Shown piece after piece: positions 26,462-34,872 of a DNA stretch of 64,000 nucleotides. Source of the stretch: Halopseudomonas maritima (GTDB lineage: Bacteria > Pseudomonadota > Gammaproteobacteria > Pseudomonadales > Pseudomonadaceae); contig NZ_CP079801.1 of the NCBI RefSeq assembly GCF_021545785.1, positions 744,001-808,000 of the forward strand. Reading direction: 5' to 3'. The notes beneath the pieces were generated by a model. The model was not told the origin of the DNA. It searched no databases and saw only the letters and a list, made by a program, of their open reading frames with translations. How positions within the stretch are numbered: position 1 is the first letter of the stretch; each line of letters opens with the position of its first letter. The position numbers and the translations under genes were made by a program.

Positions 26462-26899
26462 TCAGCGAACGACGAAGGTGCCCTGCATGCCCTTGCTCTC
26501 ATAGCCCTTGAGATAGAAGGCATAGCGACCCGGGATCAGCGGGGTAAAGAAGACCTCGGCCTCACCGGCCTCTTCAAACTCCAGCTCGTGCAGCACGGCG
26601 GGTTTGATTTCCACATCACCGGCCTCGACCTTACGCAGGTGCACGGTTTTGAAGAAGTCGGGCGCCTGGAAGGCGTATTCCTTCATGCCGGAGGAGACGA
26701 TCATCAGCTGATAGGCCTTGCCGGTTTCCAGCTCGTATTCGCTCTGGCTCATGGCAAAGTCGCTTTCGTCGTTGCCCAGCACCAGGTCAGGCAGGGGTGT
26801 GGTACGACGGGTCAGGTCGCCGGCGGCGAGCAGGCGGTCAGTGCCGACCAGGCAGATCATCATGAGGCTGACGTGCAGCAGGGTGCGAGTGCGCGACAT
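26462..26899 (-). CDS. periplasmic cupredoxin-like protein
   Basis: 145 residues with a signal peptide and a beta-rich domain ending TPLIPGRYAFYLKGYESKGMQGTFVVR. This has the C-terminal strand pattern of plastocyanin-like cupredoxins ('PG-x-Y-x-F-x-C-x-x-H-x-x-x-G-M-x-G-x-(F/I)-x-V'). The type 1 copper cysteine and the histidine of that loop are replaced (Y and E), so it may bind metal differently or not at all. First gene of a leftward operon with exaD and exaE. It shares a 152-bp divergent promoter region with the ABC operon. It may be a periplasmic sensor partner of the kinase (inference). Confidence 0.72.
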   Translation of the reverse strand: MSRTRTLLHVSLMMICLVGTDRLLAAGDLTRRTTPLPDLVLGNDESDFAMSQSEYELETGKAYQLMIVSSGMKEYAFQAPDFFKTVHLRKVEAGDVEIKPAVLHELEFEEAGEAEVFFTPLIPGRYAFYLKGYESKGMQGTFVVR

Positions 26900-26957
26900 G
26901 GCGGCGGTCCTTTTTTATTGTGCTGTAGCCATGCTAAAGCCCCTGCCGCGAGCCGAA

Positions 26958-26976
26958 ATACTACCTTGGTACCGGG
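26958..26976 (+). promoter_or_regulatory. regulon motif between cupredoxin-exaDE and ABC operons
   Basis: ATACTACCTTGGTACCGGG matches the consensus CTACTACYTTGGTAYCGG in nearly every position. It lies 76 bp before the binding-protein gene and 59 bp before the divergent cupredoxin gene, so it could serve both. Confidence 0.65.
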
Positions 26977-27051
26977 CGATTGGTACTTTCTTCATATTTC
27001 CCCGCCGCGGGGCGGTTTCTATGCTGGGGCCACAACAAAAAGGAGGCCCCG

Positions 27052-28248
27052 ATGCGCCCGCTGCTCACCCAAACTGCATTCTTTATGCTCGCCCTGTGCG
27101 CAGCTACGCTGGTGGCCGAACGCAGCCATGCCGAGCCGCTGGAGGTGCGCATCGGCTACGTGGCCTGGGCACCTGACCCCGGCCCGGTGCTGTCGAACGT
27201 GATCCCCGAGCCGACCGATTCCGGCCTGCGCGGGGCGGAACTCGCCATCGTCGACAACAACACCACCGGCCGCTTCCTCAAGCACGACTATCAACTGCTG
27301 ACCGCCAGCGAGCCCGACCTGAGCGCCACGCTCGACGCCGCCCGCGCCCTGCATGCCGACGGCGTACGGCTGTTTATCGGCAACCTGCCGGCCAGCGCGC
27401 TGAGCACCCTGTCGGCCGAGTTTGGCGACAGCCTGCTGTTCAACGCCGGCAGCTACAACGATGAGCTGCGCACCAGCCAGTGCCTGCCCAATGTGCTGCA
27501 CACCCTGCCCAGCCGCGCCATGCTGGCTGATGCGCTGGGCCAGTTTCTGCTCAGCCGCAAACTCAAGCGCTGGCTGCTGATCAGCGGCCCGACCGAGGAA
27601 GACCAGGCCTATGCCGCCGCGCTCAAGCGCGCCGCCCAGCGCTACGGCATGCGCATCGTCGCGGAGAAGGAATGGAGCTTTGATACCGACCTGCGCCGCG
27701 CCGCGCAGGCCGAGGTGCCACTGTTCACCCAGACCGACGAGTACGACGTGGTACTGGTGGCCGACGAGCGCGGCGACTTTGGTGAATACATCCCCTACAA
27801 CACCTGGTATCCGCGCCCGGTGGCCGGCACCCAGGGGCTAACCCCGGTCGGCTGGCACAAGACCATCGAAACCTACGGTGCCGCTCAACTTCAGAAACGC
27901 TTTGAGCAGCACGCCGGGCGCTGGATGAACAGTCTGGACTTCGCCGCCTGGCTGGCCGTGCGCTCGATTGGCGCGGCGGTCACCACGCTCAACAGCACCG
28001 ACGCCGACGCCATTGGCGCGCTCAGCGTCAGCGACCGGCTGCCGATGGACGGCTTCAAGGGCCGCAAGCTGAGCTACCGCACCTGGAGCGGCCAACTGCG
28101 CCAGCCGATTGCACTGGTGCAGCCACGCGCACTGGTTACGACCTCACCGCAGGACGGCTTCCTGCACCCCGGCACCGACCTGGACACCCTCGGCTACGAC
28201 GAACCCGAGAGCCAGTGCCGCATCGCCGACCACCTGAACAAGAGCTGA
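27052..28248 (+). CDS. PQQ-associated ABC system substrate-binding protein
   Basis: 398 residues with a signal peptide (to about residue 26) and a type 1 periplasmic-binding fold related to branched-chain amino acid receptors. The start EVRIGYVAWAPDPGP and the arrangement binding protein, beta-propeller, ATPase, permease match the subfamily found only beside PQQ-dependent alcohol dehydrogenase genes. AAGGAGG precedes ATG 27052; the frame extends upstream through the regulatory site and is not used there. The ligand is unknown; alcohol sensing or product efflux are the usual guesses. Confidence 0.85.
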   Translation: MRPLLTQTAFFMLALCAATLVAERSHAEPLEVRIGYVAWAPDPGPVLSNVIPEPTDSGLRGAELAIVDNNTTGRFLKHDYQLLTASEPDLSATLDAARALHADGVRLFIGNLPASALSTLSAEFGDSLLFNAGSYNDELRTSQCLPNVLHTLPSRAMLADALGQFLLSRKLKRWLLISGPTEEDQAYAAALKRAAQRYGMRIVAEKEWSFDTDLRRAAQAEVPLFTQTDEYDVVLVADERGDFGEYIPYNTWYPRPVAGTQGLTPVGWHKTIETYGAAQLQKRFEQHAGRWMNSLDFAAWLAVRSIGAAVTTLNSTDADAIGALSVSDRLPMDGFKGRKLSYRTWSGQLRQPIALVQPRALVTTSPQDGFLHPGTDLDTLGYDEPESQCRIADHLNKS

Positions 28249-28259
28249 TGGAGCTGCCC

Positions 28260-29234
28260 ATGACTATTCTGCCCTTTCGCCACGCCCTGCTGGCCGCGTT
28301 GATCACCACCGCGAGCACCACCGCTCTGGCCGAGACTGCCTACGTCTCGAACGAGAAGGACAACACCATCTCGGTGATCGACATGAACACGCTGGAGGTC
28401 ACCGATACGCTGGAGGTTGGCATGCGCCCGCGCGGCATTTTGCTGTCCAGCGACAACAGCAAGCTGTTCATCTGCGCCAGCGACTCCGACACCGTGCAGA
28501 TCATGGATCTGGCGACCCGTCGCATAGTGCAGGAGCTGCCGTCCGGCGCCGACCCGGAGCAATTCGCCCTGCACCCGAACGACCGCACCCTGTACATCTC
28601 CAACGAAGACGACGCGCTGGTAACCGTGGTGGACGTACCGACCGCCGAGGTACTGGCGCAGATCGACGTGGGCGTGGAGCCCGAAGGCATGGCGGTCAGC
28701 CCCGACGGCAAGTGGGCGGTCAACACCAGCGAAACCACCAACATGCTGCACTGGATCGACACCGCCACCAATGAGCTGGTCGACAACACCCTGGTTGACC
28801 AGCGCCCGCGCCACGTCGAGTTCAGCCACGACAGCAAGACCATCTGGGCCTCGGCCGAGATCGGCGGCACCGTTACCGTGCTGGATGTGGATTCGCGTGA
28901 CGTGAAAAAGGTGCTGACCTTCGAGATCAAGGGCATCCACCCGGACCGCATCCAGCCGGTGGGCGTACGCCTGACCCGCGACGGCAAATACGCCTTCGTC
29001 GCCCTTGGCCCCGCCAACCACGTCGCTGTGGTCGACGCCAACACCTTCGAGGTGCTGGACTACCTGCTGGTTGGCCGCCGCGTCTGGCACATGGCGTTCA
29101 ACGCCGACGAAAGCCTGCTGCTGACCACCAACGGCATCAGCGGCGACGTATCCGTGGTCAACGTCCACGACCTGGAGGTAGTGAAGTCGATCAAGGTCGG
29201 CCGCTTCCCCTGGGGCGTGGTGATTACGCCCTGA
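28260..29234 (+). CDS. PQQ-associated YVTN beta-propeller protein
   Basis: 324 residues with a signal peptide and about seven repeats of the YVTN type (AYVSNEKDNTISVIDMNTLEV, then D-x-A-T/N-x-x-V strands at regular spacing of about 40 residues), which predicts a periplasmic beta-propeller. It is the second gene of the PQQ-associated ABC operon and overlaps the ATPase start by one base. ATG 28260 is favoured over ATG 28248 because GGAG at 28250 sits at the right distance. Role unknown; a scaffold or ligand-binding module is plausible. Confidence 0.87.
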   Translation: MTILPFRHALLAALITTASTTALAETAYVSNEKDNTISVIDMNTLEVTDTLEVGMRPRGILLSSDNSKLFICASDSDTVQIMDLATRRIVQELPSGADPEQFALHPNDRTLYISNEDDALVTVVDVPTAEVLAQIDVGVEPEGMAVSPDGKWAVNTSETTNMLHWIDTATNELVDNTLVDQRPRHVEFSHDSKTIWASAEIGGTVTVLDVDSRDVKKVLTFEIKGIHPDRIQPVGVRLTRDGKYAFVALGPANHVAVVDANTFEVLDYLLVGRRVWHMAFNADESLLLTTNGISGDVSVVNVHDLEVVKSIKVGRFPWGVVITP

Positions 29235-29971
29235 TGAGCATCCGCGCGCAGGGGGTCAGCTTCGCCTATGGCGAGCGCAGCGCACTGGATCAGGTGGATT
29301 TCAGCTGTCATCCGGGCTGCCTGAACGCCCTGCTCGGGCCTAACGGTGCGGGCAAATCGACGCTGGTGGCGCTGCTCAGTCGGCTCTATGCCCTGCAGCA
29401 GGGCGACATCCTGCTGGGCGGTTTGTCGATCCGCCAGCACCCGCGCGCCGCGCTGCGCCGGCTTGGCGTGGTGTTTCAGCAGAGCACACTGGATCTGGAC
29501 CTGAGCGTGCGCCAGAACCTGGCCTACCACGCCGCCCTGCACGGGCTGTCACGCCGTGAGGCGGCGCAGCGCATCGACGCCGAACTGGCCCGCCAGCAGC
29601 TCGGCGAGCGCCAGCACGAGCGAGTGCGCGCCCTCAATGGCGGCCACCGCCGCCGGGTCGAAATTGCCCGCGCCCTGCTCCATCAACCGCGCATCCTGCT
29701 ACTCGATGAGGCCAGCGTGGGGCTCGATCAAGCCAGCCGCCGGGCGCTCAATCAGCACGTGCGCACGCTATGCGCAGAACAGCAACTGACCGTGATCTGG
29801 ACCACCCATCTGCTCGACGAGATTCTGCCCAGCGACCCGGTGGTGATGCTCAACCGCGGCCGCGTGGTCGCCCAGGGGCTAGCCCAGCAACTAACCAACA
29901 GCGCCGAGCAAGAAAGCCTCAGCGACGCCTTCGACCGGCTCAGCCGCAGCGCCGAGGAGCCCACCCTATGA
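29234..29971 (+). CDS. PQQ-associated ABC transporter ATP-binding protein
   Basis: 245 residues. Walker A GPNGAGKST near residue 36, signature LNGGHRRRVEIARAL near 133 (Asn in place of the usual Ser), Walker B ILLLDEASVGLD near 155 and the switch His in IWTTHLLDE near 189. DRA-type export ATPase, which pairs with the ABC-2 permease that overlaps it by 4 bp. Similar ATPase-permease pairs are encoded in ped clusters of P. putida, where they are linked to growth on alcohols. Confidence 0.9.
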   Translation: MSIRAQGVSFAYGERSALDQVDFSCHPGCLNALLGPNGAGKSTLVALLSRLYALQQGDILLGGLSIRQHPRAALRRLGVVFQQSTLDLDLSVRQNLAYHAALHGLSRREAAQRIDAELARQQLGERQHERVRALNGGHRRRVEIARALLHQPRILLLDEASVGLDQASRRALNQHVRTLCAEQQLTVIWTTHLLDEILPSDPVVMLNRGRVVAQGLAQQLTNSAEQESLSDAFDRLSRSAEEPTL

Positions 29972-30759
29972 GCTTCGCCCAGTATCTGTATTGCCTGCAG
30001 GGCGTGATGCAGCGCGAATGGCTGCGCTTCTTTCAGCAGCGCTCGCGCTTCCTCAGCGCGCTGGTGCGCCCGCTACTGTGGCTGCTGGTGTTTGCCGCCG
30101 GCTTTCGCGCCGCGCTGGGGGTGTCGATCATCCCGCCGTACAGCACCTACATCACCTACGAGACCTACATCCTGCCCGGGCTGTGCTGCATGATTTTGCT
30201 GTTCAACGGCATGCAGGGCTCGCTGTCGATGGTCTACGACCGCGAGATGGGCAGCATGCGCGTGCTGCTCATGAGCCCGCTGCCACGGCCGTTTCTGCTG
30301 CTGTGCAAGCTGCTGGCCACCGCGCTGGTGTCGCTGATTCAGGTCTACGCCTTTCTCGCCATTGCCTGGTGCTTTGACATTCGCCCGCCGCTCTGGGGGC
30401 TGCTGGCCGCCGCGCCAGCCCTGCTGCTGGCGGCGCTGCTGCTGAGTTCGCTGGGTTTGCTGCTGTCCAACGGCATTCGTCAGCTGGAGAACTTCGCCGG
30501 GGTGATGAACTTCGTCATCTTCCCGCTGTTTTTCCTGTCGTCGGCGCTGTATCCGCTGTGGAAGATGCGCGAATCGAGTGAATGGCTGTACTGGCTGTGC
30601 GCGCTCAACCCGTTCACCCACGCGGTGGAGCTGGTGCGCTTCGCGCTGTATCAGCAGTTCAACCTGACCGCGCTGCTGGTGTGTCTGGGCCTGTGGCTGG
30701 TGTTCAGCCTGGCCGCCGTGCTGACCTTCAACCCGCAGCGCGCAGCGCTCAGAGGCTGA
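29968..30759 (+). CDS. ABC-2 type permease of PQQ-associated system
   Basis: 263 residues with six membrane helices and the ABC-2 permease pattern (GLCCMILLFNGMQGSLSMVYDREMGSMRVLLMSPLPRPFLL). It resembles PedC-type permeases of alcohol-oxidation clusters. ATG 29968 overlaps the ATPase stop (ATGA). As an ABC-2 exporter it should move a substrate outward, which fits poorly with a solute-binding partner, so the direction of the whole system is open. Confidence 0.87.
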   Translation: MSFAQYLYCLQGVMQREWLRFFQQRSRFLSALVRPLLWLLVFAAGFRAALGVSIIPPYSTYITYETYILPGLCCMILLFNGMQGSLSMVYDREMGSMRVLLMSPLPRPFLLLCKLLATALVSLIQVYAFLAIAWCFDIRPPLWGLLAAAPALLLAALLLSSLGLLLSNGIRQLENFAGVMNFVIFPLFFLSSALYPLWKMRESSEWLYWLCALNPFTHAVELVRFALYQQFNLTALLVCLGLWLVFSLAAVLTFNPQRAALRG

Positions 30760-30770
30760 ACCACCCACAT

Positions 30771-30890
30771 CGCGCTTCTCGCTTCTTGCTGCTCGCTTTT
30801 CGCTTTTCGCTTTTCGCTTTTCGCTTTTCGCTTTTCGCTTGTGGCTTGTGGCTTGTGGCTTGTGGCTTGCCGCTTGAGGCTTGCAGCTGC
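30771..30890 (+). repeat. heptamer simple repeats
   Basis: Several head-to-tail copies of a TCGCTTT-type heptamer (about 30795-30838) followed by four copies of GTGGCTT (about 30840-30867) and degenerate CTTG variants. It lies between the permease stop and the erbR promoter motif. Short open frames here encode low-complexity peptides and are not genes. Confidence 0.8.
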
Positions 30891-30909
30891 CCGCCCCTCC
30901 CGGGCCGGG

Positions 30910-30928
30910 CCTACTACTTTAGTACCGG
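30910..30928 (+). promoter_or_regulatory. regulon motif upstream of erbR
   Basis: CCTACTACTTTAGTACCGG, 119 bp before the erbR start. It differs from the pqqF site at only two of 19 positions. It suggests auto- or cross-regulation of erbR within the PQQ regulon. Confidence 0.65.
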
Positions 30929-31046
30929 TTCGTTATGCCAATGTATCATTTGCAAGACGCCCCTCCGGGGGTGTAATACCACCTAATACCACCGGGCCAG
31001 CATTGCCCGGCATAACCGACTACAAAAAAAACAGGTTGCCCAAGCC

Positions 31047-31709
31047 ATGTACAAGATACTGATAGCTGATGATCATCCGTTGTTTCGTGAGGCCATCTGC
31101 AATGTCATCAGTAGCGGATTTCCCGGCAGCGAGCTGCTGGAAACCTGCGACCTGGATAGTGCTCTGGCCATAGCCCGGGAACAGGACGACCTGGATCTGA
31201 TTCTGCTGGATCTGAACATGCCCGGCATGCACGGCCTCAATGGCCTGATCACGCTGCGCAACGAATCGCCATCGATCCCCGTGGTCATTGTCTCCGCCGA
31301 GGAAGACAAGCAAGTGGTGCTGCAGGCCATCACCTACGGCGCGGTCGGCTTTATCACCAAATCCTCACCGCGCGCGCAGATGACCGAAGCGATCGAGCAG
31401 ATCCTCGACGGAAACGTCTATCTGCCCTCCGACATCATCCGCGCCAACCACACCATCACCCGCCGCAACCCCGAGGAATACCCCATCTCCCCCGAGCTGC
31501 TCTACGCCCTCACCCGCAAGCAACTGCTGGTGCTCGAGCGCATGGCCAAGGGCGAGTCCAACAAACAGATCGCCTACCACCTGGATATCGCCGAAACCAC
31601 GGTCAAAGCCCACGTATCCGCGATTCTGCGCAAGCTGAATGTGCATAATCGGGTGCAGGCGATCTTGTCGGCGAGTGATGTGGATTTCAGTGCCTATTTG
31701 CGGCGCTAA
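31047..31709 (+). CDS. erbR: LuxR-type response regulator ErbR (AgmR)
   Basis: 220 residues starting MYKILIADDHPLFREAI. Receiver Asp in LILLDLNMPGMHGL near residue 56, Lys in GFITKSSPR near 107, and a LuxR HTH (LTRKQLLVLERMAKGESNKQIA, then AETTVKAHVSAILRKLNV). Closely of the ErbR/AgmR type that controls exaBC-, pqq- and exa-regulatory genes in P. aeruginosa. No kinase is directly adjacent; the ErcS/NahK-type kinase at 36360 is a candidate partner. Convergent with a LysR gene, 2 bp apart. Confidence 0.88.
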   Translation: MYKILIADDHPLFREAICNVISSGFPGSELLETCDLDSALAIAREQDDLDLILLDLNMPGMHGLNGLITLRNESPSIPVVIVSAEEDKQVVLQAITYGAVGFITKSSPRAQMTEAIEQILDGNVYLPSDIIRANHTITRRNPEEYPISPELLYALTRKQLLVLERMAKGESNKQIAYHLDIAETTVKAHVSAILRKLNVHNRVQAILSASDVDFSAYLRR

Positions 31710-31711
31710 GG

Positions 31712-32617
31712 TCAGTCCTCGACGATGTGCGCAAACGACAGGGCAAGAAAGTCCAGCATGCCGCGTACCGAAGGCAACAACCCCCGGCGCGACGGAAAGA
31801 CCGCGTGAATCATCTCATCCTTGGGTGCCCACTGGGGTAGCGCACGCACTAGCCGGCCCGACGCAAGGTCTTCGCGCACAACCAGCAACGGCAATTGCAC
31901 TACACCCACACCACGCAACGCTGCCTCCCGCAGGGCGAGCATATCCGTGGTGATATAACGGGGCTCGTGGAGTATCACCGCCTTGGCGCCGTCCGGCCCG
32001 TACAACTCCCATTCAGCCACCTGGCCGCTGGTGCCCAACATCATGCTGGGCATGCCTTCAAGCTCGGATGGCACAGCAGGGTAACCCAGTGCCGACACCA
32101 GACCAGGGCTGACGACCAGACATTGCCCACGGCTGCTGAACGTACGTAGCGCCAGGTCACTGTCCTGCAAGGGCAGTGGCCGTACCCGAATCGCCAGGTC
32201 GACGCCCTCTGCCACCACATCCACCCGGCGGTTGGTTGCCTCAAGGCACACCTCTACCTTGGGGTGCGCCGCCATAAATTCCGCGACCATCCTGCCAACA
32301 TGCACGTGCAACAACGCCACCGGGCAGGTCATGCGAATCACCCCGCAGGGTTCGGCCCGACTGGAATCAACAGCTTCCTGCGCCGCCTGGGCCTCAACCA
32401 GCATGGCCTTGCAGTGTTCAAAATACACTCGCCCAATCTCGGTGAGCGAAAACTGGCGCGTTGAGCGGTGCAATAACCTGACCCCCAGATACGATTCCAG
32501 CCCGGCGATCCGCCGACTCAAACGAGACTTGGGAATACCTAGCGCACGCCCCGCCGGGGCAAAGCCCTTGTGCTCTACTACCTGAACAAAAAAGTACATA
32601 TCGTTCAAATCATGCAT
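31712..32617 (-). CDS. LysR-family transcriptional regulator
   Basis: 301 residues of the AaeR/DmlR-like LTTR subgroup: MHDLNDMYFFVQVVEHKGFAPAGRALGIPKSRLSRRIAGLE as winged helix, YLGVRLLHRSTRQFSLTEIG as the linker region, then an effector domain. The longer frame to 32677 adds residues unlike the family, so ATG 32617 is used. It is divergent from the pirin-isochorismatase operon with a 111-bp spacer containing CGTTAATAACAACG, and pirin-linked regulators of this subgroup usually control the adjacent quinone/oxidative stress genes. Confidence 0.9.
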   Translation of the reverse strand: MHDLNDMYFFVQVVEHKGFAPAGRALGIPKSRLSRRIAGLESYLGVRLLHRSTRQFSLTEIGRVYFEHCKAMLVEAQAAQEAVDSSRAEPCGVIRMTCPVALLHVHVGRMVAEFMAAHPKVEVCLEATNRRVDVVAEGVDLAIRVRPLPLQDSDLALRTFSSRGQCLVVSPGLVSALGYPAVPSELEGMPSMMLGTSGQVAEWELYGPDGAKAVILHEPRYITTDMLALREAALRGVGVVQLPLLVVREDLASGRLVRALPQWAPKDEMIHAVFPSRRGLLPSVRGMLDFLALSFAHIVED

Positions 32618-32728
32618 AAGTTCGTTCCATAAATAGGACTCTGCAAACCATATAAGCACACTACTGAACACCGGCAACCCGTCTTATCGTTAATAACAAC
32701 GAAACAACGACTGACTTGGAGCCTCCCG

Positions 32729-33595
32729 ATGAAACGTATTACTGGTGTGTTCAGCGCCCCGCACGGCCACTGGGTAGGAAATGGTTTCCCGGTGCGCTCA
32801 CTCTTCTCCTACAACACGCACGGCGCCAAGCTGAGCCCGTTCCTACTGCTTGATTACGCCGGCCCGAGCGAGTTTTCGCCTACCACCGAAGCACGAGGGG
32901 TGGGTCAGCACCCGCACCGCGGTTTTGAAACGGTCACCATCGTTTATCAGGGCGAGGTAGCCCACCAGGATTCCACTGGCCAGGGCGGCGTGATTGGTCC
33001 GGGCGACGTGCAATGGATGACCGCTGGCGCGGGCATCCTGCACGAAGAGTTCCACTCACCTGAGTTCAGCAGCACCGGCGGCACGCTGGAAATGGTGCAG
33101 CTGTGGGTCAACCTGCCGGCGCGAGCCAAGATGACCGCGCCGGGGTATCAGGCAATCCTCTCGGCAGACATTCCGAGTGTGCCGCTGGCCAACAATGCCG
33201 GGCAGGTACGCGTCATTGCTGGCGAGCTGGATGCGGCGAAAGGCCCCGCACAGACACACAGCGCCATGCACGTCTGGGACCTGAGCCTGAACGCCGACAG
33301 CTATACCGCTTGGCAACAGCCAGAGGGGTGGACCACGGCGCTGGTCGTGCTGAGCGGCCAGATAAGCGTCAACGGCAACACCACCGTGGCGCCCAGCCAG
33401 ATGGCGACCCTGGCGCGCGAGGGCAGCGACTTTTCGATCGTCGCCAACAGTGACGCTCGCGTGTTGCTGCTGGCCGGTGAGCCGTTGGATGAGCCCGTGG
33501 TCGGCTACGGCCCCTTTGTCATGAATAGCCAGCAGGAAATCGTGCAGGCCATTCAGGATTTCAACAGCGGCAGGTTTGGCCAAATGGCCACCTGA
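32729..33595 (+). CDS. pirin family protein
   Basis: 288 residues, bicupin. The N-terminal cupin carries the metal-site pattern GQHPHRGFETVTIVYQGEVAHQDSTG (His, His, then Glu and His later in WMTAGAGILHEEF). Bacterial pirins act as quercetin dioxygenases or redox regulators. First gene of a five-gene rightward unit with a hydrolase, an OsmC protein, an FMN reductase and a second pirin. Confidence 0.9.
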   Translation: MKRITGVFSAPHGHWVGNGFPVRSLFSYNTHGAKLSPFLLLDYAGPSEFSPTTEARGVGQHPHRGFETVTIVYQGEVAHQDSTGQGGVIGPGDVQWMTAGAGILHEEFHSPEFSSTGGTLEMVQLWVNLPARAKMTAPGYQAILSADIPSVPLANNAGQVRVIAGELDAAKGPAQTHSAMHVWDLSLNADSYTAWQQPEGWTTALVVLSGQISVNGNTTVAPSQMATLAREGSDFSIVANSDARVLLLAGEPLDEPVVGYGPFVMNSQQEIVQAIQDFNSGRFGQMAT

Positions 33596-33669
33596 GCTGT
33601 CTGGTAGCCGAGCATTTCGGCTACCGCCAACGGGTGCCTGGCACCCTCATAACTCCATAGGAGAAAGCA

Positions 33670-34296
33670 ATGACCAAACCCTACGTGCGTCTCGACAAAA
33701 ACAACGCTGCCGTGCTGCTGGTAGACCACCAGACCGGCCTCCTGTCACTGGTACGCGACATCGACCCGGACCGGTTTAAAAACAATGTCCTGGCCGTCGC
33801 CGACATCGCCGAGTATTTCAACCTGCCGACCATCCTCACCACCAGCTTTGAAACCGGCCCCAACGGCCCGCTGGTACCCGAGCTGAAAGAGAAATTCCCC
33901 GATGCGCCCTACATTGCGCGCCCGGGTCAGATCAACGCCTGGGATAACGAAGATTTCGTCAAAGCCGTCAAAGCCACCGGCAAAAAGCAGTTGATCATCG
34001 CCGGGGTTGTCACTGAGGTCTGCGTCGCCTTCCCGACCCTGTCCGCCATCGAAGAAGGGTTTGAGGTGTTCGTCGTTACCGATGCCTCCGGCACCTTCAA
34101 CGAACTGACCCGCCACTCCGCCTGGGATCGCATGTCCCAGGCAGGCGCCCAGCTGATGACCTGGTTTGGTCTGGCTGGCGAGCTGCACCGCGACTGGCGC
34201 AACGACATCGAGGGTCTGGGCGCGCTGTTCTCCAACCATATCCCCGACTACCGCAACCTCATGACCAGCTACAGCAAGTTGACCGACGACAAGTAA
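33670..34296 (+). CDS. isochorismatase-family cysteine hydrolase (YcaC-like)
   Basis: 208 residues. Catalytic triad elements are visible: Asp in VLLVDHQTGLLS near 19, Lys near 97-101 and nucleophile Cys in IAGVVTEVCVAFP near 118. The sequence is YcaC-like rather than a true isochorismatase. TAGGAGAAA precedes the start. It is cotranscribed with pirin and OsmC genes; substrate unknown. Confidence 0.88.
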   Translation: MTKPYVRLDKNNAAVLLVDHQTGLLSLVRDIDPDRFKNNVLAVADIAEYFNLPTILTTSFETGPNGPLVPELKEKFPDAPYIARPGQINAWDNEDFVKAVKATGKKQLIIAGVVTEVCVAFPTLSAIEEGFEVFVVTDASGTFNELTRHSAWDRMSQAGAQLMTWFGLAGELHRDWRNDIEGLGALFSNHIPDYRNLMTSYSKLTDDK

Positions 34297-34451
34297 CGCA
34301 CCTGGCGCCCGCCAGCAACAACAGGAGCACGGCGCACCAGCCCGTGCTCCGACACCTGAGCGGGAGCATGGAAACACCGAGCCGGCCCGCAGCACAGTCC
34401 AGCGCGGCCGGCTGTCGCGTGGCAACGCGACGACGCTTCTGGAGACCAACC

Positions 34452-34856
34452 ATGAGTAAAACTCGCACCAACCAGGCCGTGTCGATCGGCCCGGATTACG
34501 CGCAGCGCATTAGCATGGGGCGCCACAGCCTGCTGGCTGACGAACCCGCCAGTCTGGGCGGTCAGGATGCCGGCCCTGCCCCCTTTGATCTGTACCTCGC
34601 GGCGCTTTCCTCGTGCACAGTCATCACCCTGCAAATGTATGCCAAGCGCAAGGGCTGGGACCTGGGGAATGTGAGTGCAGACCTGGCGCTGACCTTCACC
34701 GACGACGGTCAACCGCAGGTGCACCGTACCCTGCGCACCAGCACAGCACTCACTGAGGCTCAGTCGCAAAAGCTGCTTGAAATTGCCGCCAAGACGCCGG
34801 TTACGCGAGCGCTGGGTCAGGGCGCTGCCATTACCAGCAGCCTCGCCCATCACTAA
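34452..34856 (+). CDS. OsmC family protein
   Basis: 134 residues with the OsmC pattern APFDLYLAALSSCTVITLQMYAKRKGW containing one redox Cys (near 56), but a second conserved Cys late in the chain (usually in 'CPV') is replaced by KTPVTRAL, so a two-cysteine peroxidase mechanism is doubtful. ATG 34452 follows GGAGACC; the frame to 34344 is upstream non-coding. In an operon with stress-type redox proteins. Confidence 0.85.
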   Translation: MSKTRTNQAVSIGPDYAQRISMGRHSLLADEPASLGGQDAGPAPFDLYLAALSSCTVITLQMYAKRKGWDLGNVSADLALTFTDDGQPQVHRTLRTSTALTEAQSQKLLEIAAKTPVTRALGQGAAITSSLAHH

Positions 34857-34872
34857 TCAGGAGAAGCACCCC

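Noticed and set aside
30582..30986. Open frames across the heptamer tract (LLAFRFSLFAFRFSLF-type peptides)
   Set aside because: They are translation of simple repeats, not genes.
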